From Candidatus Endomicrobiellum incisitermitis (GTDB lineage: Bacteria > Elusimicrobiota > Endomicrobiia > Endomicrobiales > Endomicrobiaceae): a stretch of DNA of 37,878 nt. A program made the position numbers and the translations under genes. The notes under the pieces were generated by a model. That model saw only the letters and a program-made list of their open reading frames with translations, had not been told where the DNA came from and did not search any database. Below, piece by piece: positions 15,870 to 25,304 of the stretch; position 1 is the first letter of the stretch, and every line of letters starts with the position of its first letter. The stretch is taken from positions 1 through 37,878 of the forward strand of contig JAISOG010000032.1 of the NCBI GenBank assembly GCA_031275795.1, written 5' to 3'.

Positions 15870-16544
15870 ATGAAGGAAGTTATTTTAGATGTGCAGACAA
15901 GAGAGTTAGGGTCAAAAAGTAATTTGTCTGCTTTAAGAAAAAAAGAAAAAATACCAGCTGTATTTTATGGAAAAAATATAAAGCCAGAATCTATAACAGT
16001 TGATGCAAAAAGTTTTATGGCTATAATAGAAAAAAATGGTGCAAATGTTATTGTTGATTTAAATTTTAAAAGTGGTAAAAAACCAGCTATTGTAAAATCT
16101 TTACAGCGAGATGTTTTAATGCAAAATCCTATACATATAGATTTTCAGTCTATTTCTTTGGAAGACAAAGTTGAAGTTTTGGTTCCTATACACGTTGAGG
16201 GAGTTGCAGACGGCGTTAAGAATTTTGGTGGGGTTATGGAATTTATTGTTAGGGAAGTTAGAGTCAAAGCTCTTCCTAAGAGCATACCTCAGATGATTGC
16301 TGTTGATGTAAGCTCTCTTGGGTTAGGGCAAGGTTTAACAATTGCAGACTTACCAAAAATTGAAGGCCTAGATTATATTCAAGATCCTAGCACTTTGATA
16401 GTTAATGTTATAGCGGTTGCTGCAGAAGAAGAAAAACCTAAAGAAGAAAGTACTGAAACTGCTCAACCAGAAGTAATAAGTAAAGGTAAGAAAGATAAAG
16501 AAGAAGGTGCTGAAGCTTCTTCTACAAGTGGAGTAAAAAAATAA
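15870..16544 (+). CDS. rplY: 50S ribosomal protein L25 (CTC form)
   Basis: 224 residues, the long CTC/TL5 form of L25 that binds 5S rRNA. The N-terminal L25 domain contains RKKEKIPAVFYGKNIKPESI and LQRDVLMQNPIHIDFQ. The beta-rich C-terminal domain includes VPIHVEGVADGVKNFGGVME. The last 35 or so residues are a Glu/Lys-rich tail. A strong GGAGG site is present. The order prs-rplY-pth is conserved widely. Confidence 0.93.
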   Translation: MKEVILDVQTRELGSKSNLSALRKKEKIPAVFYGKNIKPESITVDAKSFMAIIEKNGANVIVDLNFKSGKKPAIVKSLQRDVLMQNPIHIDFQSISLEDKVEVLVPIHVEGVADGVKNFGGVMEFIVREVRVKALPKSIPQMIAVDVSSLGLGQGLTIADLPKIEGLDYIQDPSTLIVNVIAVAAEEEKPKEESTETAQPEVISKGKKDKEEGAEASSTSGVKK

Positions 16545-16583
16545 ATATATAAAAGTTTTTTGCGCCTGCGGAGCCTTGTAACT

Positions 16584-17171
16584 ATGAATGGGGATATTAA
16601 ACTTTTTGTAGGACTTGGTAATCCGGGACATAAGTACATAAATACTCGCCATAATCTAGGGTTTGTAATTTTAGATGCAATAACAAAAAAATTGTATTTA
16701 GAATTTAAATCTTGGAATAATATGGCAGATATTTCTTTTTGTGATAAATTTAACAGGGAAATATGGTTTTTAAAACCAAACACATTTATGAATCTTTCTG
16801 GTCTTGCTATAGCATCTTTTGCAAGATATTATAAGATTAAACCTACAGAAATTTTTGTTTTTTATGATGACTTTTCAATTATTTTAGGAGACTGTAGAAT
16901 AAGAATGTCAGGCTCTTCTGGTGGACATAACGGTATAAAATCTATTATAGAACATTTAAATACAGAAAAATTTCCAAGAATGAAGTTGGGTATAGGCCCT
17001 TTGCCAAAAGATATAGACGTCTCTAGTTTTGTTCTATCTAAATTTTTAAAAGAAGATCAAGAGAAGATAAATTTAATAAAAGAAAAAGCAATTTTAGTTT
17101 TTAATGAAGTAATTAATTCTGGACTAGATAAAGCAGCATCAACATTAGCAAACATAAAAAGTGGAAAATAG
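16584..17171 (+). CDS. pth: Peptidyl-tRNA hydrolase
   Basis: 195 residues; hydrolyses peptidyl-tRNA released by stalled ribosomes. VGLGNPGHKYINTRHNLGF carries the conserved Asn and catalytic His. FLKPNTFMNLSG, YYDDF-type YDDFSIILGDCRIR (catalytic Asp) and GSSGGHNGIKSI follow. I start at MNGDIKLF (16584); the open frame reaches a TTG at 16560 but the only Shine-Dalgarno-like site (CGGAG, about 16569-16573) fits the ATG. One small oddity is an F for the usual L/I after the DD of the catalytic block. Confidence 0.93.
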   Translation: MNGDIKLFVGLGNPGHKYINTRHNLGFVILDAITKKLYLEFKSWNNMADISFCDKFNREIWFLKPNTFMNLSGLAIASFARYYKIKPTEIFVFYDDFSIILGDCRIRMSGSSGGHNGIKSIIEHLNTEKFPRMKLGIGPLPKDIDVSSFVLSKFLKEDQEKINLIKEKAILVFNEVINSGLDKAASTLANIKSGK

Positions 17172-17289
17172 TATATTAAAATGTACAAATAAAATAATTA
17201 ATGCTAAAATCCTAATATAGCCATTAAAATAAAAGTATTGTCAGGAACACAAAAAGTAATTTATAATTTTAAAGAAAGGAATATTTGTG

Positions 17290-18204
17290 ATGAACAAAAA
17301 ACGGATTTTTAGCAGTTTAGTTGTCCTGATTTTTGTGTCAAACAATCTTTTTGCAGCTGCAGGTACAACAGTTTTTAATTTTTTAAAGTTGCCAAAGAAT
17401 GCAGAGCAAGCTGCTTTAGCAAATTTGACAACTTTTAATACAAATCTTTCTTTTGTAAATCCTGCAGTTTTAGGATTTGCAGATCACTACAACATTCAGG
17501 GATCAAAAGCAATTCATTTCCAAAACACAGGATACAATTCTTTTAATTTTGCAATGCCTTATAATGATTTTGGTTTTAGTTTATCTTACTTTGGTTTTGA
17601 CTATGGCAAATTTGACGGATATCTTGAAGATTCTAACGGTGACTATATTGAAAATGGTACATTTGGGGCAGCTGATTCTTGTATGCAGGTAAGTGCGGGA
17701 TATCGTATAAGAGATATTTTATCTTTAGGGGCAGGTGTTAAGTATATATTTACAAATATTGATAATGTAAAGATGAACGGTCTTGCTTTTGATTTGTCTG
17801 CATTTTTATTGTTAAGTGATAAGTGGTCATTAGCTTTAGGTTTAGAAAATTTGGGTACTAAAGTAGATGGATATATGCTTCCTTCTAATGTATATTTGTC
17901 GTATACAAATAAAATTATTACACCTTGCCAACTTGGGCTTGAGTTGAAATCTTTTTTTGATAATACGATGTGGCTCAAAACTGCTATAGAAGTTGGAGTT
18001 AGTGAAAATTTTGTTTTAAGAGGAGGTTATAATTGGGCGTTAACAAACAGCAACTCTTCTTTAGGTAGTTGGTACCAAAGGAACTTATCTTTAGGGTTTG
18101 GTTTAAAAATTAATGTTATTCGCATTATTCGCATAGATTATGCGTGGTTGCCGTATGGAGATTTGGGAAACTGTAACATAATTTCATTAAAGGTAGTGTT
18201 CTAA
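17290..18204 (+). CDS. PorV/PorQ-family outer membrane beta-barrel protein
   Basis: 304 residues. A signal peptide (about 1-23, ending LFAAA) precedes the PorV-like opening: TTVFNFLKLPKNAEQAALAN and the NPAVLGFA segment. Repeated amphipathic aromatic strands follow, ending in an outer-membrane-type ISLKVVF. PorV is a FadL-like barrel. In Bacteroidetes it shuttles type IX secretion cargo to the surface attachment machinery. The very next gene, with zero spacing, encodes a protease carrying a type-A sorting-like C-terminal domain, which fits that role. Start chosen at the ATG at 17290 (GTG at 17287 is adjacent) with AAAGGA upstream. Confidence 0.8.
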   Translation: MNKKRIFSSLVVLIFVSNNLFAAAGTTVFNFLKLPKNAEQAALANLTTFNTNLSFVNPAVLGFADHYNIQGSKAIHFQNTGYNSFNFAMPYNDFGFSLSYFGFDYGKFDGYLEDSNGDYIENGTFGAADSCMQVSAGYRIRDILSLGAGVKYIFTNIDNVKMNGLAFDLSAFLLLSDKWSLALGLENLGTKVDGYMLPSNVYLSYTNKIITPCQLGLELKSFFDNTMWLKTAIEVGVSENFVLRGGYNWALTNSNSSLGSWYQRNLSLGFGLKINVIRIIRIDYAWLPYGDLGNCNIISLKVVF

Positions 18205-20130
18205 ATGAAAAATAAATTGTTAGCAAAGAATATTAGTATAGTACTTATACTAATCTTTTTTTGTTGTTTTTCTTTTGCTAAAGCTCCAATGACTTATAAC
18301 TTAGAAATGGAAGTTAAGGAATTGCAAGCTAAAATTTCTGACCCAAACGCTCCAAAAATAATAAGAATTACTTTTCATCCAATAGGCAGAGATGCAAGCA
18401 ACATAGATTTAAGTTTTTTCATTAAAAATAATATAAAGTATGAAAGAGCTCAAAGTTTACTGGCGGCAGATATTCCAATTGAGCTGATTTCCCAAGCGCA
18501 AGAGATTAGCGGTGTGGAATACTTAGATCTTCCTAGTATAGCTTACCCCTTAGAAGTTATTTCTGAGGGTAAAGAAGCAATAGGCGCTAATACATTTGTT
18601 ATAAACGGAATTGATGGCAAAGGTGTGAAACTTGCAGTTATTGATGTTGGGTTTAAAAATTTCGATGTATTGCAAAAACAAGGAGAGCTTCCGCAAACGC
18701 TTATAGCAAAAGATTTTGTAGGCAAGGATATCTCTACAGCTGCAGATTTAGATCCTAACTCAGAAACAGAACCGCATGGATCAGGATGTGCAGAAATAAT
18801 TTGTGATATTGCTCCTTGCGTGGAAATGCACTTACTAAAGGTAAAAGATGAGACAAGTTTAAATAGTGCTTACGCTTATTGTGTAAATAATGGGGTAAAC
18901 ATTGTAAGCTGTTCTTTAGGTTTTAAGGGCGAATGTTTTATGGACGGAACAGGTTCTTGTGCAAGAAAAGTTGATGAGTCTACTGCCAACAATATTTTAT
19001 CTATTGTAGCAGCTGGCAATGGAGCTCAAAAGTCTTGGTTTGGGAAGTATCAGGAAACAACTCCAACACTTCCAAATTTTATGAAATTTGCAAACGGTAC
19101 TGATTTTTTAGATATTCAAATTAGTACAAATGCTACGATTACCCTTATATGGAACGATTTTGGTCCTGGTCCTCGGGCTACAAAGTACGATTTATTCATT
19201 TATGCAAATGACGGAACCTTTCTAACTTCAACTAATTATACTCCTGATAGTCCTCCTAAGGTTTCTATCAAAAATCCAAGTGGCCACACTGTTTACAAGT
19301 TAAAGATTCAAAAGACTAGAGATCCTCAGACTAATAGAGAATTAAGATTGTATATCTCAGATGATGAAACAAATGGAAATACTGTTCTAAACCCAATAGA
19401 CGTAAACCCAGACTCTAGTATTGAGTCTCCTGGAGACTCTGGAACTGCATTAACAGTGGGCGCTGTAAACGTTTTCAAATATGCTTCTGGCGGTGGTATA
19501 GACGATTATAGTGCTAGAGGCCCTAGGAGAAATCAAATTTCTGTTACTGACAGCATAAAGCCTGACGTAACTGCTCCTTCAGGTGTTACAACTATATCTT
19601 ATGGTCCTAGTCCTTTTCATGGAACTTCTGCAGCTTGCCCTCATGTTGCTGGAGCTGCTGCACTTCTTTTAAGTTTAGATCCTACACTTTCAACAAGTAC
19701 CAAAAATGGTACATTTAAGAAAAAAGTTTTAGAAAATGTAAACTCGGTATATGTGCCGGAGGAGGGCTCTCCTAACAATATTTATGGGTACGGTAAGCTT
19801 ATTTTAAATAGTAACATTGTACCGTTTAATAATATTGGAGAATTTGTATGTTATCCAAACCCTGTTAGTTTAAGAGAAAAAGGGTATATAAAAGTAACAA
19901 ATTTTCCTTTTCATACATCTATGATAGACGTTGTGGTTTATACAGTGACTGGAGAGTTTGTAAAATCTTTTAATTCAGAAGATTTAATAAATGATGCTAC
20001 TTTAAATAAAAGAATGATTAAGTGGGACTTAAGAAACCAAAGTGGTGACATAGTTGCTCCTGGTGTGTACTTTATAAGCATAAAAACCTTGCTAGGTAAC
20101 CAGGTTAAAAAAATTGCTATTTCAATGTGA
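18205..20130 (+). CDS. Secreted S8 subtilisin-like protease with C-terminal sorting domain
   Basis: 641 residues with an N-terminal signal peptide (about 1-26). The S8 catalytic triad is visible: Asp in AVIDVGF, His in EPHGSGCAE, oxyanion Asn in VAAGNGA and Ser in FHGTSAACPHVAGAAALL. A large insertion between Asn and Ser (about residues 285-420) looks like a beta-sandwich, as in other bacterial subtilases. The last 90 residues (FVCYPNPVS...VVVYTVTGEFVKSF...IVAPGVYFISIKT...VKKIAISM) match the type-A C-terminal sorting domain, or FlgD-like Ig fold, used by type IX secretion. It immediately follows the PorV-like gene (stop and start adjacent), suggesting co-expression and export as its cargo. 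Confidence 0.85.
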   Translation: MKNKLLAKNISIVLILIFFCCFSFAKAPMTYNLEMEVKELQAKISDPNAPKIIRITFHPIGRDASNIDLSFFIKNNIKYERAQSLLAADIPIELISQAQEISGVEYLDLPSIAYPLEVISEGKEAIGANTFVINGIDGKGVKLAVIDVGFKNFDVLQKQGELPQTLIAKDFVGKDISTAADLDPNSETEPHGSGCAEIICDIAPCVEMHLLKVKDETSLNSAYAYCVNNGVNIVSCSLGFKGECFMDGTGSCARKVDESTANNILSIVAAGNGAQKSWFGKYQETTPTLPNFMKFANGTDFLDIQISTNATITLIWNDFGPGPRATKYDLFIYANDGTFLTSTNYTPDSPPKVSIKNPSGHTVYKLKIQKTRDPQTNRELRLYISDDETNGNTVLNPIDVNPDSSIESPGDSGTALTVGAVNVFKYASGGGIDDYSARGPRRNQISVTDSIKPDVTAPSGVTTISYGPSPFHGTSAACPHVAGAAALLLSLDPTLSTSTKNGTFKKKVLENVNSVYVPEEGSPNNIYGYGKLILNSNIVPFNNIGEFVCYPNPVSLREKGYIKVTNFPFHTSMIDVVVYTVTGEFVKSFNSEDLINDATLNKRMIKWDLRNQSGDIVAPGVYFISIKTLLGNQVKKIAISM

Positions 20131-20225
20131 TATAACAACGATAAGATTTAGCTTAGATAATAATTAGTGCATACTATATCTGCTTATTACAAAAATTTGC
20201 AAATAAAACAAAAAGAATTATAACA

Positions 20226-21752
20226 ATGTTTTCTCTAATTTACTCTGCGACACTTAATGGAATAGAAGCAAGTATAGTAGAAGTGGAAACTTATATTTCC
20301 TCAGGTATGCCAGTTTTTTCTATTGTTGGATTGCCTGATGCTACAGTTAAAGAATCTCGCAATAGGGTTATTGCTGCAATAAAAAACTCAAACTTTGCTT
20401 TCCCTACAAAAAAAATTACTATTAATTTAGCTCCGGCTGATATAAAAAAAGAAGGTGGTATTTTTGATTTACCAATAGCCTTGTGCATATTAGCAGCTAT
20501 TGGTAAAATAAAAAAAGAAAATCTTAGAAAGTTTTGTGCAGTTGGAGAATTATCTTTAGATGGTAAAATAAGGGAAATTAAGGGATCGTTACCTATTTCT
20601 TTGGCTTTACCGAAAAACAATATAAAGAATTTTATAGTTCCATTTGAAAATAGACAAGAAGCATCTGTAGCAGGAATGGTAAATGTTTTTCCATTTAAAA
20701 CTTTATCGGAAGTTGTTCAGTTTATTAATGATGAGACACTTGTTGCCCCATATATGTACAACGAAAACGAAGTTGTTAGCAGTCTTTTAAATCATGAATA
20801 TGATTTTTCAGATGTTAAAGGTCAAAAAAGTGCAATACGAGCTGCAGAAATTGCTGCTTCAGGTGGCCATAATTTGTTGATGTGTGGTCCTCCTGGGTCA
20901 GGAAAAACTATGATAGCAAAACGTATCCCAAGTATTCTTCCTCCAATGACTTTTAATGAGTCTATAGAAACCACAAAGGTATGGTCTGTTATAGGTAACA
21001 ATTTTTGTAAAGGGCTTATTAAAACCCGCACGTTTAGGAGTCCACATCATACTACTTCTGCGATTGCCTTAGCTGGCGGCGGTACTTATCCTAAACCTGG
21101 TGAGGTAAGTCTTGCACATAATGGGGTTTTGTTTTTAGATGAATTTGCAGAATTTAAAAGAGATTCTTTAGAGATTTTAAGACAGCCTTTAGAGGATAAA
21201 AGAATAACAGTTTCTAGAGCGAAAAATAGTTTTACGTTTCCTGCTTCATTTATGCTGGTTGCTGCTATGAACCCTTGTCCTTGTGGCAATTTGGGCCATA
21301 GAGAAAAAGATTGTGTTTGTACCCCTCTACAAATAAACAAATATAAAAGTAAAATTTCGGGTCCTTTAATGGACAGAATAGATATTCATGTTGAAGTGTT
21401 AGCACTAAAGTTATCTGAGCTTACAGAACTAAATGCTGTTTCGGAAAGTTCTGCACAGATTAGAGAAAGAGTAATAAAGGCAAGACAAATACAAAATGAA
21501 AGGTTTTGTAAAAGTAAAATACACGCAAATGCTCAAATGCAATCAAAAGAAATAAAAAAACATTGTATTTTAAATAAAGATGCTTATGATATATTAAAAA
21601 TGTCTATGGAAAAGCTGAAGTTTTCAGCTAGGTCCTACGATAAAATTTTAAAAGTTTCACGCACTATTGCAGATTTAGATAGAGTTGAAAAAATTGGTCC
21701 TAGTCATATAGCAGAGGCTATAAAGTATAGATTTTCTGATAGAAATTTGTAA
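20226..21752 (+). CDS. comM: ComM/YifB-family Mg-chelatase-like AAA+ ATPase
   Basis: 508 residues, the usual size. The N-terminal ChlI-like domain (VGLPDATVKESRNRVIAAIK) precedes the AAA+ core. This has Walker A CGPPGSGKTM, FRSPHHTTSAIALAGGG, Walker B GVLFLDEFAEF, and the C-rich NPCPCGNLGHREKDC. The C-terminal helical domain ends KYRF. In naturally transformable bacteria ComM is a hexameric branch-migration helicase that helps integrate donor DNA. No competence genes lie next to it here. The ribosome-binding site is weak. It ends at a good terminator. Confidence 0.93.
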   Translation: MFSLIYSATLNGIEASIVEVETYISSGMPVFSIVGLPDATVKESRNRVIAAIKNSNFAFPTKKITINLAPADIKKEGGIFDLPIALCILAAIGKIKKENLRKFCAVGELSLDGKIREIKGSLPISLALPKNNIKNFIVPFENRQEASVAGMVNVFPFKTLSEVVQFINDETLVAPYMYNENEVVSSLLNHEYDFSDVKGQKSAIRAAEIAASGGHNLLMCGPPGSGKTMIAKRIPSILPPMTFNESIETTKVWSVIGNNFCKGLIKTRTFRSPHHTTSAIALAGGGTYPKPGEVSLAHNGVLFLDEFAEFKRDSLEILRQPLEDKRITVSRAKNSFTFPASFMLVAAMNPCPCGNLGHREKDCVCTPLQINKYKSKISGPLMDRIDIHVEVLALKLSELTELNAVSESSAQIRERVIKARQIQNERFCKSKIHANAQMQSKEIKKHCILNKDAYDILKMSMEKLKFSARSYDKILKVSRTIADLDRVEKIGPSHIAEAIKYRFSDRNL

Positions 21753-21827
21753 AGAGAAAAAATGATAAATAAAAAATTTTTGCTTTTTGTCTCTCCATTC
21801 ATTTTTCTCAGCAGTTCTTTGTCCAGT

Positions 21828-21877
21828 GTAAAGCTCCTTTTAGTATAATGAAAAAAAGGAGCTTTACGCAATCTTTT
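21828..21877 (+). terminator. Rho-independent terminator after comM
   Basis: Perfect 14-bp arms GTAAAGCTCCTTTT (21828-21841) and AAAAGGAGCTTTAC (21854-21867) with a 12-base loop, followed by ATCTTTTTT. It separates comM from the convergent autotransporter gene. Confidence 0.85.
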
Positions 21878-21909
21878 TTATATAGCCTTTAATTTACCAC
21901 TTCTCAAAC

Positions 21910-24660
21910 TTAAATAGCATACCCCACTTTCAGCATCCCTTCTACTCCTTCTCTTTCTCCTATATACCCTCTACCACTTATATTTATATTTATGTCTCCC
22001 ATTTCACTTCTTACTCCTATTTCTCCTATCCCACTTCCACCTTTTAAATCTATTTCTTTCATCTCTACTCCTTCTACCTTACCTTTTGCTTTCCCTAAAA
22101 ACTCGTATTCATATCCTACTCCTACATACGGGACTACCTTTTCATTGCATTTATACCCTGCTTTGACTAGCCCTTTTATCTTCCCACTCATTGTTCCTTC
22201 AAACTCTACCGGCATTCCATTTGACAACTTCTCTTCTTTGCCTTCTTGCCTCATCAACAACACTTTCCCTATAATTTCTATATTCAACTTCTCTGTCTCT
22301 TCACTTTTATACCCATACCCTATATGTCCTCCTACATACATCGCTTTATATTCATATCCTATATTTTCTTCTGATAAAGGATTCATTTCATTACTATCAA
22401 AATCTATTCCTTGTCTTCCTACACTTACTGACATGTCCATGTATCCTTGTTCTCCTATTCTATATCTTCCCAATCCTCCTATTCCCTACATAGTTTGTCA
22501 TTCCTTTACCTTTTGTTTCTTCTGCTTTATAATCACCTTTTCCATGCTCTATATATCCGCCCACTATCATATCCCCTTCTTTCATACTCTTTGCTACTCC
22601 TCCTACTACTTTTACTCCCTCTATCTTTACTTTTGTCACATTTTTGTATTTATTACTTTCTCCTTCCACCACTCCAAATACTTCTATACTTTCTTTACCT
22701 TTTACTGCTCCTACTGCCTCTTCTATTCCCCTATCTGCTATAAATCCTATTCCCTGCACTACAAGTACTATTCCTGCACTTGCTCCCTCATTTATCAGTT
22801 GTGCTTGTGGTATTAGTTTCAGGCTTCTTATCATTAACGCCAGCACATTAGGGTTTGCTAACCTTTCGTACTCATATACAACAAGCCCGCTTTTATACAA
22901 GTTGATAGATTCCACTGCGCTAACCATTCCCTGCGACTCTATTAGATTTACTATGTCTCCCTCTTTTGCCTCTCCTTCTACTTTCACTCCAACTTTTGAC
23001 CTCGTTAAATTTACCTCGTCTACTACTTTTAGCACTGCTGGCGCATTCACAATTACTTTCTCAAAATTATACTGCTCAAAGTTCGTTACTCCTTTTAATA
23101 CTACTGCTCCTTTTGTTCCCAACAAATTCAATGTGTTTCCTGTAAATATATCATTATTTGTATCTTCTGAATACCCTCCATATATTACCGTATTACTTGA
23201 AAATTTTGGAGACCCGCTAATTTCTATCGTGTTGCCAACTGCTCCTCCATTCACACATCTGCCTCCATAAACATCTGCCAAAATTTTTCCTCCACTAATT
23301 ATTACTTTATTATTATTTGCCCCTAAGTTACCCCTGCCACCTATCACGTTACCTTTAATAGTTCCACTTGAAATTTTCAAAATGTTCTTTATAGCATCAC
23401 CATTATCTCCATATCCCCCACACGCATCTTTGGCAATTGTTCCTCCTGTCATCTCCAATATGTTCCCATACGCTATCCCCTTATTTGACTTTCCTCCACT
23501 CGCTCTGCCTAAAATATTTCCACTGGAAATATTCAAAATGTTCTTTATCGCATCACCATTACCATATCCCCCGCATGCATCTTTGGTAATTGTTCCTCCT
23601 GTCATCTCCAATATGTTCCCTTGCACTAGCCCGTTAATTGACCTCCCTCCGAACGCTTGGCCTACTATATCTCCACTCGAAATATTCAAAATGTTCTTTA
23701 TCACATCACCATTACCATATCCCCCAAACGCATCTTTGGCAATTGTTCCTCCTTTCATTTCCAATATGTTCCCTTCCACTCTCCCCTTATTTGACGCTCC
23801 TCCATACGCTTGGCCTACTATATCTCCACTCGAAATTTTCAAAATGTTCTTTATCACATCACCATTACCATATCCCCCAAACGCATCTTTGGTAATTGTC
23901 CCTCCTGTCATCTCCAAGATGTTCTCTTGCGCTATCCCCTTATCTGACTTTCCTCCATACGCTACGTATACAATAGCTCCACCCGAAATGTTCAACGTGT
24001 TACTTATCACAGCACCGTCATCTCCAAATCCCCCTAACGCTTGATTGGTAATTATTCCTCCTGTCATCTCCAATATGTTCCTTTCCACTTTCCCCTTATT
24101 TGACCTTCCTCCAGCTGGGTCGCCTACAATATGTCCATTTGTTATCGTTAACCTGTTACTTATCACAGCACCGTTCGATACCCATCCCCCGAACGCTTGA
24201 TTGGTAATTGTTCCTCCTGTCATCTCCAATATGTTCCTTTCCACTATCCCATTATGTGACGCTCCTCCGAACGCTACGCCTCCAATAGTTCCATCCGAAA
24301 TCTTCAACGTGTTATTTATCACAGCACCGGCATTACTATATCCCCCGTGCGCACGATCGTTAATTGTTCCTCCTGTCATCTCCAATATGTTCCCGTCCAC
24401 GTTCCCTCTATCATGTGACGCTCCTCCGAATACAGTCCCATTAACTACTGCTCCTTCTTGAATAGTTACACTATTATTAGAAGATTCTTTTAGTACAGTG
24501 GGATTGCCATCTGGCAATACTCCGTTTCCTTGAACCGAATGATTAACCACTCCGCCATTTATTACTATATCTTGAGCCATAATAGAATAACTACATATAT
24601 TCATAATCAGGCAAGATATTATATTAGTACTAATCTTACTACTCTATACTTTTTTATCAT
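21910..24660 (-). pseudogene. Autotransporter adhesin with two frameshifts
   Basis: A type V autotransporter gene split over three reading frames. Frame A starts at ATG 24660 with a GGGAG site nine bases upstream. It gives a basic signal-peptide start (MIKKYRVVRLVLI) and stops. Frame B carries the rest of the signal peptide (hydrophobic IISCLIMNICSYSIMA) and the passenger, to a stop at 22460. The passenger has seven ~52-residue glycine-rich repeats (nt 23309-24391) then a region ending GYIEHGKGDYKAEE. Frame C carries the beta-barrel (to 21910), including LGRYRIGEQGYMDMS, VVPYVGVGYEYEFLGKAKG and SGIGEIGV. Removing one G at 22484-22486 rejoins B and C as GIGGLGRY, the expected barrel entry. It is most likely a recent pseudogene; phase variation or sequencing error remain possible. 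Confidence 0.82.
23309..24391 (-). repeat. Seven tandem ~52-codon repeats in the autotransporter passenger
   Basis: Units of 51-52 codons (153-156 bases) each begin NILEMTGGTI. A half-unit motif of roughly 26 residues (NxLxIxxGxIxxxAxGG) occurs twice per unit, consistent with a beta-helix. The units nearest the barrel (4-7) are closest to each other and are 51 rather than 52 codons long; the distal ones have diverged. Copy number could change by recombination. Confidence 0.85.
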
Positions 24661-24844
24661 TTTCTCAAGCTCCCTTTTTGATACAATAACTTAACTTTTA
24701 AAGTATTTTTGTTTCCATCGGCAAATATTTAACAATGCTTTTGTTATGACTTTCACAGAAATATATAACTGCACCTTGTACTTATTTATCTTCTTGCAGC
24801 GGAAAATTATTTTACATTGGTTTATCCAAACCAGCCATTAAAAT
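24661..24844. other. Non-coding/decayed stretch upstream of the autotransporter
   Basis: No intact ORF on either strand. The minus strand has a GAVIYF...ESHNKSIV-like stretch that may continue the decayed penicillin-binding protein. The autotransporter promoter and its GGGAG site (about 24669-24673) must lie at the left end. Confidence 0.4.
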
Positions 24845-25257
24845 TTTCTATTTTAGTATGGTATAAACATCTACAAAACTTACAATAATTTAGACTGCAT
24901 GCCCCACTGGACTATATACATATCATGGGAGTTTTCGTAAATAAGTGTTTTCTAAAACAACTGTAATTAACAATAAACTCAAAGATATTAGCAAAAAAGT
25001 CTTGTACAATTGGAAAACTCATTTAAAAGCTTTGAAACAAACACACTTTCTTGTACAATCTTGCTATTTAACGCATTAATATCTGTTGCTATCTAAACCC
25101 CACATATTAATTATTAAAATTTAATAGTATTTTTATTAAGCTTAAGTATAGCTTTTCTGCCTAACTTAACCTTTTGAGATTGAACATAAACGCAAATAAA
25201 AGTCATACTTAAAGCAACTAAGTATAGCATAAAGACTACAATAAAATAACTATGCAT
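24845..25257 (-). pseudogene. Heavily decayed penicillin-binding protein (FtsI/PBP2-like) gene
   Basis: Three fragments in PBP order on the minus strand. 25114-25257 encodes a 47-residue ORF, MHSYFIVVFMLYLVALSMTF then CVYVQSQKVKLGRKAILKLN. It resembles the single N-terminal transmembrane helix and following linker of FtsI. 24988-25092, in another frame, encodes IATDINALNSKIVQESVFVS, like the LAT... segment after the RGxIYDRNG motif. About 24845-24905 encodes YVYSPVGHAV then IIVSFVDV, with a stop between, like the YPYGxLAxxIIGFV block. The known motifs between are missing and no transpeptidase SxxK is visible. Alignment is by eye, so the family call is tentative. Alternatively the first ORF alone could be a small FtsL-like gene. 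Confidence 0.42.
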
Positions 25258-25304
25258 CTGTTATAATGTTTGTTTTTATTGAGAAAAATTAAATGGTCAA
25301 GTCG

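Noticed and set aside
16368-16783. Minus-strand ORFs across rplY-pth
   Set aside because: Shadows of the Glu/Lys-rich rplY tail and of pth.
21992-22816. Long plus-strand ORF of 274 codons opposite the autotransporter barrel
   Set aside because: It is the low-complexity antisense of a glycine/glutamate-rich barrel; the minus-strand frame has the family signature.
23382-24044. Plus-strand repetitive Pro/Ser-rich ORF opposite the passenger
   Set aside because: Mirror of the glycine-rich repeats on the minus strand; no ribosome-binding site and no domain.
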